Position numbers and translations under genes: made by a program
From: Clostridia bacterium
GTDB lineage: Bacteria > Bacillota > Clostridia > Christensenellales > UBA1242
Length of the DNA stretch: 5,140 nucleotides
Direction of reading: 5' to 3'
Assembly (NCBI GenBank): GCA_028694075.1
Contig: JAQUUD010000042.1
Coordinates: 1-5,140, forward strand
The notes under the pieces: model-generated
Databases searched by the model: none
What the model was told of the DNA's origin: nothing
Seen by the model: the letters and a program-made list of their open reading frames with translations, nothing else
In this document: positions 1 to 4,956 of the stretch, one piece after another
Layout of the letters: each line of letters begins with the position of its first letter
Numbering within the stretch: position 1 is the first letter of the stretch

Positions 1-14
1 CCCGCCATTAGCGT

Positions 15-61
15 GATTGTTAAAGTCTTTTTAAAAACAAAGATTTTAACAATCTTTTTTT
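15..61 (+). terminator. Strong intrinsic terminator of an upstream gene outside the window
   Basis: The arms 15-30 and 39-54 pair over 16 bp with a single G-U pair and an 8-nt loop. A run of seven T follows (55-61). The T tract is on the plus-strand side only, so this ends a plus-strand transcript whose gene lies left of the window. No coding sequence is visible in positions 1-14. Confidence 0.82.
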
Positions 62-223
62 ATGCCCAAAAGTGCCTAAAACAAAGGATAATATACATTT
101 TTATTTTAACAAAAGTTACAAAGTAAACAACAAAATTCATAAAAAAATGTCTTCACTATTAAATTTAGAGTTTTGATTATTTTTGATTAAAAAGCAAATT
201 TATCCATAATAAAAATAAATTGT

Positions 224-241
224 ATAATATCACGATATTAT
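224..241. promoter_or_regulatory. Perfect palindrome overlapping a possible -10 box
   Basis: The arms ATAATATC (224-231) and GATATTAT (234-241) are exact reverse complements around a 2-bp centre, AC. A consensus TATAAT lies at 223-228 within the left arm, so a dimeric repressor bound here would cover a promoter. The matching -35 (around 199-205) is poor and no convincing gene starts just downstream. The operator role is inference from symmetry and position; the symmetry itself is certain. Confidence 0.35.
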
Positions 242-308
242 GCTTCTTCGTTCGGTTATGCCAAAATGTGCAAGCCCTTTTGTCGCAACCCTCGCTCATT
301 GCATAATC
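234..308. other. GC-rich island bounded by an inverted repeat; possible structured RNA or dispersed repeat
   Basis: Positions 241-300 contain 29 G or C in 60 bases, far above the surrounding AT-rich DNA. The island is closed by ATTATGC (237-243) and GCATAAT (301-307), a 7-bp inverted repeat that grows by another pair or two if one base bulges. Inside, GGT/ACC (254-256 with 288-290) and TGC/GCA (269-271 with 285-287) can stack as short helices. It matches no RNA family I know. A small structured RNA, a dispersed intergenic repeat or a gene remnant are all possible. Confidence 0.3.
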
Positions 309-357
309 AAACACCTTAATTATCAAAACGCAAAATTCAAAATATTTAATCAAAACC

Positions 358-387
358 GTTACACTTCCAAAAAGTTTTTGATATAAT
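358..387 (+). promoter_or_regulatory. Sigma-70/SigA-type promoter before the small ORF at 410
   Basis: A perfect TATAAT (382-387) is preceded by GTTACA (358-363; 4 of 6 to TTGACA) with an 18-bp spacer. Transcription would begin near 394, just upstream of the SD and ATG of the ORF at 410. The same -35/-10 combination and spacing recurs upstream of the flippase gene at 3329-3358. Confidence 0.5.
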
Positions 388-409
388 GAAAATGTGAAGG
401 ATTTATATT

Positions 410-556
410 ATGGTACAAAAAATTTTTATAAAAAATAGATATGGATTAAGAATGGCAGTTCGCCTAAATGGCAATGCACAAAAGTCTTTTCTTTTGAAAA
501 GACTTTTTCTTATGCCAGTGATAAGTGAAATAGTTCGAATGATGAGTAAAGGATGA
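410..556 (+). CDS. Small hypothetical ORF, 48 aa, unrecognised
   Basis: An ATG with a GAAGG SD-like site 9 nt upstream (396-400) and a promoter just before it opens a 48-codon frame ending in TGA. The product would be basic and rich in Leu, Ile, Met, Lys and Arg, with no clear transmembrane segment and no family I recognise. A perfect 12-bp hairpin with a T-rich tail lies within its second half (480-508), which is unusual for a coding sequence. The region may instead be a leader RNA with an attenuator, or the 5' remnant of a lost gene. The promoter and SD favour some expression; the protein itself is unproven. Confidence 0.25.
   Translation: MVQKIFIKNRYGLRMAVRLNGNAQKSFLLKRLFLMPVISEIVRMMSKG
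480..510 (+). terminator. Terminator-like hairpin inside the small ORF
   Basis: Arms 480-491 and 496-507 are perfectly complementary over 12 bp around a TTTT loop. The right arm runs into T5 followed by CTT. It has few GC pairs but a tight loop. It could end or attenuate the transcript starting near 394. Read on the minus strand, the A-rich side also gives a T-rich tail, so bidirectional action is possible. Confidence 0.45.
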
Positions 557-581
557 TCATAGAAATTGCATGCCACAACTA

Positions 582-630
582 TTCACAATTCACTATTCAT
601 TATTCATTCTTCACTATTCATTCTTCACAA
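582..630. repeat. Tandem heptamer array, seven 7-bp units
   Basis: Seven consecutive 7-mers fit TTCAYWN with no spacer: TTCACAA, TTCACTA, TTCATTA, TTCATTC, TTCACTA, TTCATTC, TTCACAA. A degenerate eighth unit may precede them (575-581, ending ACTA). The array ends about 20 bp before the -35 box of the next promoter. A 7-bp unit cannot be a simple codon repeat, and the run-on translation through it is low complexity, so it is most likely intergenic DNA. Confidence 0.8.
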
Positions 631-650
631 AGTTTGTTATTTCACTTGCT

Positions 651-679
651 TTGTTTTTTAGAAATAATTATGGTATAAT
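651..679 (+). promoter_or_regulatory. Extended -10 promoter of the four-helix-bundle pseudogene / GNAT unit
   Basis: TATAAT (674-679) is preceded by TG at 671-672, giving an extended -10. The -35 candidate TTGTTT (651-656) sits at a 17-bp spacer. Transcription would start near 686, just before the AAGGGG SD (690-695) of the pseudogene. No terminator is seen before 1630, so this promoter probably also serves the GNAT gene at 1037. Confidence 0.6.
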
Positions 680-701
680 CAAAAAAGTCAAGGGGATATT
701 T

Positions 702-1036
702 ATGGACAGTCCATTAGTAATTAAGTCTAAGCAATTTGCACTTAACATTATACAAATGTGTGTAAAGAGATAAAAAACGAAAGTGTCTTAACTAATCAGT
801 TACTTCGCAGTGGAACAAGCATTGGTACAAACATTCACGAAGCAAATTATGCTCACAGTAAACCTGATTTTTTTGCTAAAATGCAATTGCATTATAAGAA
901 TGTTATGAAACAGAATATTGGATTGATTTATTAATTACAGGCAAATTAATAAATGACAAATACATATATTTATTATATGATTGTGTTGAAATAGAAAATC
1001 CTAATCGTTTCGTGCAAACCGCAAAAAGGAGAATAA
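702..1036 (+). pseudogene. Decayed four-helix-bundle protein (23S rRNA intervening-sequence protein family)
   Basis: The start is firm: ATG with AAGGGG 6 nt upstream, followed by MDSPLVIKSKQFAL, a typical N-terminus of this family of about 115-120 aa. The first frame stops at 771-773. After a net -1 shift in the TGTGTG stretch (757-762) the frame reads CKEIKNESVL, then the family hallmark LLRSGTSIGTNIHEA. Near 885-888 a second net -1 shift leads to ECYETEYWIDLL, which also has a nonsense TAA at 895-897 where Lys is expected. A third shift near 993-995 gives KILIVSCK and a TAA at 1034-1036. Three frameshifts and one nonsense mutation rule out an intact product. Relatives form small helical-bundle oligomers, and Avd of diversity-generating retroelements belongs to the same superfamily; the cellular role of most members is unknown. 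The inferred end abuts the next ATG, suggesting a former operon. Confidence 0.85.
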
Positions 1037-1630
1037 ATGGAAAAATTAGTTTTTGAAAAACCCAGTTTAAAAAGAAAAAAAGATGCAATTGAATTCATTA
1101 AAGAATTTCTTGATTATAAATCCAACATTAATGGAACAGGTGGACTAGATAAGGGATATTTAAATTATAAATATTGGTTGAATCGCGTAATTAAAAATTC
1201 TAAGGAAGATACTGTTGAGAAAGGGAAGGTTCCCGCCTCTACATATTTTGTCGTACGACATAGCGATAATAAAATTGTTGGAATGGTTAATATTAGGCAT
1301 AGACTAAACGATTATTTATTACAGTATTCAGGGCATATTGGAGATTGTGTAAGACCAACAGAACGTAGAAAAGGATTTGCGACGCAAATGCTTTATATGT
1401 CCCTCGTCGAATGTAAAGATTTAGGAATTGAAAAAGTTTTACTTATATGCGATAAAACCAATATGGGTTCTTCGAAGCAGATAATAAATAATTTGGGGCA
1501 ACTTGAAAATGAGGTAAAAGATGAAAAAGGTCGGACGATACAAAGATATTGGATAGATGTGGAAAACACGATAAGAAAAGGTACTGTGCATCAGCAAAAT
1601 AAAAAAGTAGATGTAAATAAGTATATATAA
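1037..1630 (+). CDS. GNAT family N-acetyltransferase (COG3981-like), 197 aa
   Basis: This is probably a cytoplasmic enzyme that moves an acetyl group from acetyl-CoA to an amine; its substrate cannot be read from the sequence. The GNAT fold is recognisable from beta 4 (VGMVNIRH, residues 81-88) and beta 5 followed by the acetyl-CoA loop: VRPTERRKGFA (105-115), with R110-R111-K-G113-x-A115 as the Q/R-x-x-G-x-G/A pyrophosphate-binding motif. Downstream, LICDKTN (136-142) and NNLGQLENEV (151-160) match motif B of this subgroup, ending in QRYWI. A Lys/Gln/Asn-rich tail of about 24 residues follows and looks dispensable. AAGGAG (1026-1031), 5 nt before the ATG, supports the start. The ATG directly follows the presumed stop of the broken upstream gene, so both likely share the promoter at 651-679. 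The frame is intact although its neighbour is destroyed. Confidence 0.88.
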   Translation: MEKLVFEKPSLKRKKDAIEFIKEFLDYKSNINGTGGLDKGYLNYKYWLNRVIKNSKEDTVEKGKVPASTYFVVRHSDNKIVGMVNIRHRLNDYLLQYSGHIGDCVRPTERRKGFATQMLYMSLVECKDLGIEKVLLICDKTNMGSSKQIINNLGQLENEVKDEKGRTIQRYWIDVENTIRKGTVHQQNKKVDVNKYI

Positions 1631-1649
1631 AATAAAGTTAAAATTTTGA
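1631..1649. other. AT-rich spacer after the first GNAT gene
   Basis: No hairpin with a T tract follows the stop codon, so no intrinsic terminator is evident. Transcripts may read through into the gene remnant that follows. Confidence 0.4.
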
Positions 1650-1861
1650 TTATTCAAGGTTAGTCATAATCAAAAAAGTCGAATAAGAGTATGTGTTGAT
1701 GTCGAAGGAAATAATATAAATGGAATTTATGAAAAAGAATTCTTAATATTTGGAAATCGAAAGTGTTTGCTAAATCTTTAGATGTTTTTGAAACAGGCAT
1801 TCATTCATTAAAAGAAAGTAACGAAATTATGCGAAAATTGTTTTTACGAAACATGAATTAG
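1650..1861 (+). pseudogene. Unrecognised gene remnant with a frameshift
   Basis: Two protein-like stretches lie in different frames. The first, open from 1650, includes IRVCVDVEGNNINGIYEKEF (1683-1742) and becomes implausible after about 1752. The second begins at 1751 with WKSKVFAKSLDVFETG and runs to a TAG at 1859-1861, ending MRKLFLRNMN. Joining them needs one shift around 1745-1755. Both have the mixed charged/hydrophobic composition of real protein. There is no good start codon with an SD, so the 5' end is also missing or mutated. I do not recognise the family. The reading as a decayed gene rests only on composition and frame continuity, and chance ORFs in AT-rich DNA remain possible. 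Confidence 0.4.
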
Positions 1862-1904
1862 TTAAATAAGTAATTAATTAGATTATTTTCCGGTACGCGG
1901 GTTT

Positions 1905-1934
1905 TTGTTTATTAATTTGCGTATTGGTTACAAT
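1905..1934 (+). promoter_or_regulatory. Putative promoter of the second GNAT gene
   Basis: TTGTTT (1905-1910) and TACAAT (1929-1934; 5 of 6) are separated by 18 bp. The start point would be near 1941, leaving a leader of about 64 nt that contains the seven-codon ORF at 1971. The -35 is the same hexamer as in the promoter at 651-679. A short GC-rich patch (1890-1901) just upstream can form only a 3-bp stem before T5 and is not called as a terminator. Confidence 0.4.
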
Positions 1935-1970
1935 TTAGCCACATTTTCCAAAAAATTTAAAAGGTTTATT

Positions 1971-1994
1971 ATGATAAAAAATAGGAAAATTTAG
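1971..1994 (+). CDS. Possible seven-codon upstream ORF (MIKNRKI)
   Basis: ATG at 1971 has a good SD (AAAAGG, 1959-1964, 6-nt spacing) and reads seven codons to TAG, ending 10 nt before the ATG of the GNAT gene at 2005, in a different frame. That GNAT start has no SD of its own at a usable distance, so ribosomes finishing this mini-ORF could reinitiate there. The SD and ORF are seen; a leader-peptide role is inference, and the ORF is short enough to arise by chance. Confidence 0.3.
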   Translation: MIKNRKI

Positions 1995-2004
1995 CAATAA
2001 TTTT

Positions 2005-2484
2005 ATGGTGCGAAAATTGACAAAAGAAGATGTAAATATTATTTACGATTTAGAAAAAGGCAACCCTTTATATTTTGACAAGTTGAATGAGAAAGTTACT
2101 CATAAAGCAATAGTGGAAAGTTTAGAAATAACTCCACCAAACAAATCAATTGAAGATAAATATTTTATAGGGTTTTTTAATGATAAAAACTTCTTAGTTG
2201 CAATATGTGATATAATCGTTGATTATCCTATTCGCAACACCATTTGGATAGGATTATTTATGGTTAACAAAGATTTCCAAAAGCAACATATAGGAAGTAA
2301 AATTATTACAGAAATGTTATTGTATTTGGAAGAATGTGGTTTTATAAAAGTGGAATTAGGATATGTAAAAGACAATTTACAGAGTGAAAAATTTTGGCTT
2401 AAAAATGGTTTTGCAAAAACAGAAAGAGAAAAACAGCATAAAAATTACACTTTAACAATTGCTGAGAAAATTTTAAATAAATAA
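2005..2484 (+). CDS. GNAT family N-acetyltransferase, 159 aa
   Basis: A second, unrelated GNAT enzyme, complete from the MVRKLTKEDV N-terminus typical of small acetyltransferases. Beta 4 is FLVAICDII (63-71) and beta 5 is WIGLFMV (81-87). The acetyl-CoA loop is Q92-K-Q-H95-I-G97-S-K, so the first Gly of Q-x-x-G-x-G is His, a substitution I believe some relatives tolerate. Motif B reads LGYVKDNLQSEKFWLKNGF (118-136), with the usual Asn before the last helix and the NGF turn. It presumably acetylates a small molecule or protein amine in the cytosol; the substrate is unknown. The start is chosen because the family N-terminus begins exactly here, yet no SD lies at normal spacing: AGGAAA (1983-1988) is 16 nt away. 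Translation may depend on the upstream mini-ORF at 1971. It converges on the minus-strand pseudogene. Confidence 0.88.
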   Translation: MVRKLTKEDVNIIYDLEKGNPLYFDKLNEKVTHKAIVESLEITPPNKSIEDKYFIGFFNDKNFLVAICDIIVDYPIRNTIWIGLFMVNKDFQKQHIGSKIITEMLLYLEECGFIKVELGYVKDNLQSEKFWLKNGFAKTEREKQHKNYTLTIAEKILNK

Positions 2485-2573
2485 GGCAAATTTCGTTTTA
2501 CTATTGTTTTATAAATCAAAACTTTTTGAAATTATAAATTGTTACTAGTTCAGTTAGCATTGCGATTTGCCTT
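2483..2573. repeat. Inverted repeat with 9-bp arms at the convergent gene ends
   Basis: AAGGCAAAT (2483-2491) begins within the stop codon of the GNAT gene. Its exact reverse complement ATTTGCCTT (2565-2573) lies in the last codons of the minus-strand pseudogene. The 73-nt loop makes a simple terminator unlikely, but the arms could close a larger structure between the converging transcripts. Confidence 0.4.
2506..2527 (+). terminator. Weak terminator-like hairpin after the second GNAT gene
   Basis: GTTTT (2506-2510) pairs with AAAAC (2518-2522) over a 7-nt loop and is followed by T5 (2523-2527). The stem has only one G-C pair and is probably weak. It is the only hairpin plus T-run between the convergent genes and points in the plus direction. 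Confidence 0.3.
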
Positions 2574-3225
2574 TATGACGGGTATTTCAAACTCTATTTG
2601 AATTCCAGTCACCTCTTCAATATCATATTCGTCTTTCTTCTTTTCTATCTCAATTATTTCTCCTTGAAATAAAAAATTATCCCCGTATTCTCTATGTAAA
2701 TCAAATGCAAACTTTTTCATTATATTGCCAATTTTATCCATGCCACAATATACATCAACATTCTCAGCAAAAATTCCTTTGTTTCATTGTGAATGATTAA
2801 GACCACTTCGCCATTGTCTACATATTGACTTGAATCATAATATCGTATCCCTTTCAAAAAAGTCTTCTTTATGTTATATCCTATTACATTATTTTTTAAA
2901 TTTTTACTCAAATCCATTTTCGTGTTTAACATTTTATTAAAATCATTTTGTTGTTTTTCTTTATTTTTTTGTCTTGCTAGCTCAATTTGTTTTTCTTTCT
3001 CTTCTTTATTTAGAATTATTTGCCTAACTTTAATTACTTCTTTCTGCTTAGTTCCTTTTTTATTTAGAATAACAATGTAAATTATTATTGAAACACCGCT
3101 GACAAATAATATAGATGCTAATCCTTTAACGATTTCGTTATTAATATTAATTAAAGCCATTGAAACAAGTATTAAAGATATTGAAATATACACTCCATAT
3201 TTTTTAAAAATTCTTTAAATTTCAT
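2550..3225 (-). pseudogene. Frameshifted membrane-anchored coiled-coil protein, unknown function
   Basis: The true start is an ATG (3225-3223) with AAGGAG 7 nt upstream, reading MKFKEF before the frame is lost at a T5A6 run (minus strand, 3210-3200). Adding one base there continues into KKYGVYISISLILV and the main ORF. A second loss in T5 (2773-2769) breaks the frame after NETKEF; adding one base gives FAENVDVYCGMDKIGNIMKK and reaches the TAG at 2550. The 676 nt plus two bases equal exactly 226 codons (225 aa), which strongly supports a single ancestral gene. The repaired protein has two transmembrane segments near the N-terminus (about residues 12-27 and 34-54), a highly charged Lys/Glu/Gln coiled-coil-like stretch of about 45 residues, and a soluble C-terminal part with no motif I recognise. 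A near-consensus promoter precedes it. It could be a recently inactivated gene, a phase-variable gene or one with sequencing errors. Confidence 0.75.
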
Positions 3226-3289
3226 TATTAGACTCCTTTTTACTTCTAAGTTTCACATATTGTTCTAATGCGTTCCTTATAATAACTAA

Positions 3290-3318
3290 ATAATATATAA
3301 TTCGACTTAAATTGTCAA
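3290..3318 (-). promoter_or_regulatory. Near-consensus SigA promoter of the minus-strand gene
   Basis: On the minus strand a perfect TTGACA (3318-3313) and TATTAT (3295-3290; 5 of 6) are separated by exactly 17 bp. Transcription would start near 3283, giving a leader of about 58 nt before the ATG at 3225. It is the best match to consensus in the window, yet it drives a broken gene. Confidence 0.72.
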
Positions 3319-3340
3319 CTATTTATTTGTTACACAATTT
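3309..3340. promoter_or_regulatory. Interrupted inverted repeat spanning both divergent -35 boxes (candidate operator)
   Basis: AAATTGT (3309-3315) and ACAATTT (3334-3340) are exact reverse complements. A second inner pair, AAC (3317-3319) and GTT (3329-3331), gives a nested symmetric site around an AT-rich centre (tatttattt, 3320-3328). The left arm overlaps the minus-strand -35, and the inner right arm overlaps the plus-strand -35. A dimeric regulator bound here could control both transcripts. The symmetry is seen; binding is inference. Confidence 0.4.
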
Positions 3341-3358
3341 TATTCAAAATATTATAAT
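3329..3358 (+). promoter_or_regulatory. Putative promoter of the flippase-HU operon
   Basis: A perfect TATAAT (3353-3358) and GTTACA (3329-3334) with an 18-bp spacer copy the arrangement at 358-387. The start point would be near 3365, about 80 nt before the flippase ATG. A second -10-like TATAGT (3412-3417) lies nearer the gene but has no convincing -35. Only 10 bp separate this -35 from the oppositely directed one. Confidence 0.5.
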
Positions 3359-3444
3359 TATAATAATAATGCCTTTCTTAAACTTTTTATTCGTTAAAAA
3401 ATAATCTTTTGTATAGTTAATGAAATATTCCAAAAAATAACTAT

Positions 3445-4956
3445 ATGAAAAATCAGATATTTAAAGGTGCTTTCGTTTTAATTGTCGCTGGCGTTATTGG
3501 GAAAATTTTGGGGGCATTTTATCGTATCCCGCTTTCAAACATTTTGGGGGCGGAGGGCATCGGGCTTTACCAAATGATTTTTCCTTTATTTTCTCTGGCA
3601 TTAATTATTAGTTCCAGCGGGGTTAATGCAACTCTTTCACATCTCATTGCAAAAGCCCGTGCCGAAAAAACTGGAAATATCAGAAATATTTTTTTAAAAG
3701 GGCTTATTTATAGTTTAAGTTTAAGCCTTATTTTTTCTTTATTTTTTTTCTTTTTTTCGGATAAAATTTCTGAGTTGCAAGGCAATGCCTTGGCAAGTTC
3801 GGGCTATAAAATTATGATTTTTGCCCTTATTTTTGCAAGTTTGATTGCACCGTTTCGTGGATACTTTCAAGGTTATGAAAATATGATGCCGACGGCAATT
3901 TCTCAAACCTTGGAACAACTTTTTAAAGTTGCCTTGGGGCTAGCATTTGCATATTTTTTTGTAAGGCAAAGTGTTGAACTTGGTGTTGTGGGTGCTTTTT
4001 TGGGCATAAGCATTGCCGAAGTTATCGCCTTTATTTACATTTTAATAAAATACCTTTTATTTAAAACGAAAAAATTTAATAATAAAGAAAAAATACCTTT
4101 TGCTGGAATGAATTTCAGCGTTACAACTTCTTTTTTGATAATCCCGCTTGTTATGGCATTTGACAGTTTCGCTGTTATCAATTTGTTGAATTTAAATTTT
4201 ACTGAGCATTTTTCAACTGTTATGTATGGCTTGCAAAGTGGTCTTGTTAATTCACTTATTAATTTCCCTGTTATAATTTCTGTTTCTGTTTCACTTGCGT
4301 TGTTGCCATCTTTAACTTATTTAATAACGGACAATAGGTTAAAAGATGCCCGCGAAAAATTGCTTGATATTTTTAAAATGCTTTGGATAATAATTTTGCC
4401 GTGTATTCTTGTTTTCATCGTTTTTGCACCATTAGTGATGAAAATTTTATATTCTGAAATTGATGACTCGCTTTTGCAAATTGCCTCCACGCTTTTAAGA
4501 ATTTCTGCTCCTCAAATTTTGTTCATTAGCATTTTGCAAATTTCAATTGCAGTTTTTCAAAGCCTTGGAAAAGAAAAGATTCCGATTTATATTTTATTAA
4601 TCAGTGCAACAATAAAAATTATATTAACAGTTGTTCTTGTTCGAATGCCAAATGTGCATATATACGGTGTTGCCCTTGCCAACCTGATTTTTTATGCCGT
4701 TGCCTCGGGAATAAGTCTTTATGGAATTAAAAAAATCATTAAATTCAATTTGGATTTTAAATGCTTTGCAGTATCAACATCGCTACTTATTATTTTAACC
4801 GTTGTTTTTTATTTAATTAATGTATTTATCCAAAATAATTGGACAAAATTATCATTAATAGCAATATCCGGACTGGCGATATATTTACTGCCACTTATAT
4901 TATTTAAGGTTTTGGATATATCAAAGTTAAATTATAAAAAGGAATTAAAAAAATGA
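3445..4956 (+). CDS. SpoVB/YtgP-type polysaccharide or lipid II flippase (MVF/MATE superfamily), 503 aa
   Basis: An integral membrane protein of the MOP exporter superfamily (COG2244, SpoVB/YtgP/YabM group), whose members flip lipid-linked cell-wall or polysaccharide precursors across the membrane. Hydrophobic segments run through the whole length, consistent with the family's roughly 14 helices. Signature stretches are FYRIPLSNILGAEGIGLYQM (25-44), SSSGVN (56-61) and RGYFQGYENMMPTAISQ (138-154) followed by EQLFK (157-161). GKEKIP (375-380) marks the helix that begins the last third. The length fits SpoVB-like proteins of about 500-545 aa. The start fits the family N-terminus but has no SD. 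In-frame runs of T8 and T7 (3742-3749, 3751-3757) encode a poly-Phe stretch (99-104). It overlaps the HU-like gene by 4 nt. Sequence alone does not decide between sporulation-specific SpoVB, the YtgP/MurJ flippase and YabM; the HU neighbour favours the YabM position. Confidence 0.9.
   Translation: MKNQIFKGAFVLIVAGVIGKILGAFYRIPLSNILGAEGIGLYQMIFPLFSLALIISSSGVNATLSHLIAKARAEKTGNIRNIFLKGLIYSLSLSLIFSLFFFFFSDKISELQGNALASSGYKIMIFALIFASLIAPFRGYFQGYENMMPTAISQTLEQLFKVALGLAFAYFFVRQSVELGVVGAFLGISIAEVIAFIYILIKYLLFKTKKFNNKEKIPFAGMNFSVTTSFLIIPLVMAFDSFAVINLLNLNFTEHFSTVMYGLQSGLVNSLINFPVIISVSVSLALLPSLTYLITDNRLKDAREKLLDIFKMLWIIILPCILVFIVFAPLVMKILYSEIDDSLLQIASTLLRISAPQILFISILQISIAVFQSLGKEKIPIYILLISATIKIILTVVLVRMPNVHIYGVALANLIFYAVASGISLYGIKKIIKFNLDFKCFAVSTSLLIILTVVFYLINVFIQNNWTKLSLIAISGLAIYLLPLILFKVLDISKLNYKKELKK

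Larger units (their letters stand above)
62..409. other. Non-coding stretch without a recognisable gene
   Basis: These 348 bases contain no ORF resembling a known protein family. What can be seen is a 10-bp tandem duplication of the TTTTGATTA type (171-190), a palindrome (224-241), a GC-rich island (241-300) and a promoter (358-387). The rest is AT-rich low-complexity sequence. A 40-codon minus-strand ORF (177-299) crosses the island. Its only SD-like site is about 12 nt upstream and it looks like no known protein, so it is not called as a gene. Confidence 0.6.

Noticed and set aside
177..299. 40-aa minus-strand ORF through the GC-rich island
   Set aside because: The SD-like site is about 12 nt away, the C-terminal half is low-complexity hydrophobic sequence, and no family is recognised. 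It is kept only as an alternative explanation of the island.
528..545. GTTCGAAT, resembling a tRNA T-loop
   Set aside because: No matching T stem, acceptor stem or anticodon arm can be built around it.
570..701. N-terminal extension of the four-helix-bundle ORF upstream of 702
   Set aside because: It only translates the heptamer array and promoter region. The ATG at 702 has a good SD and matches the family N-terminus.
903..1088. 61-aa minus-strand ORF
   Set aside because: It lies antisense to the pseudogene tail and the GNAT start, has no SD or family resemblance, and is a shadow of plus-strand coding.
1439..1657. 72-aa minus-strand ORF rich in Phe, Ile and Tyr
   Set aside because: It is antisense to the intact GNAT gene. 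The hydrophobic composition is what Lys/Asn-rich codons give when read in reverse.
1886..1906. CCGGTACGCGGG followed by T5 as a terminator
   Set aside because: Only a 3-bp stem forms, which is too weak to call.
2550..2741. Separate 63-aa gene on the minus strand
   Set aside because: Restoring one base in the T5 run joins it in frame to the upstream ORF and gives an exact codon count, so it is the C-terminal part of one broken gene.
2871..3080. 69-aa plus-strand ORF
   Set aside because: It is antisense to the coiled-coil segment of the minus-strand pseudogene. Its Phe/Ser/Leu-rich composition is an artefact of the Lys/Glu/Gln-rich opposite strand.
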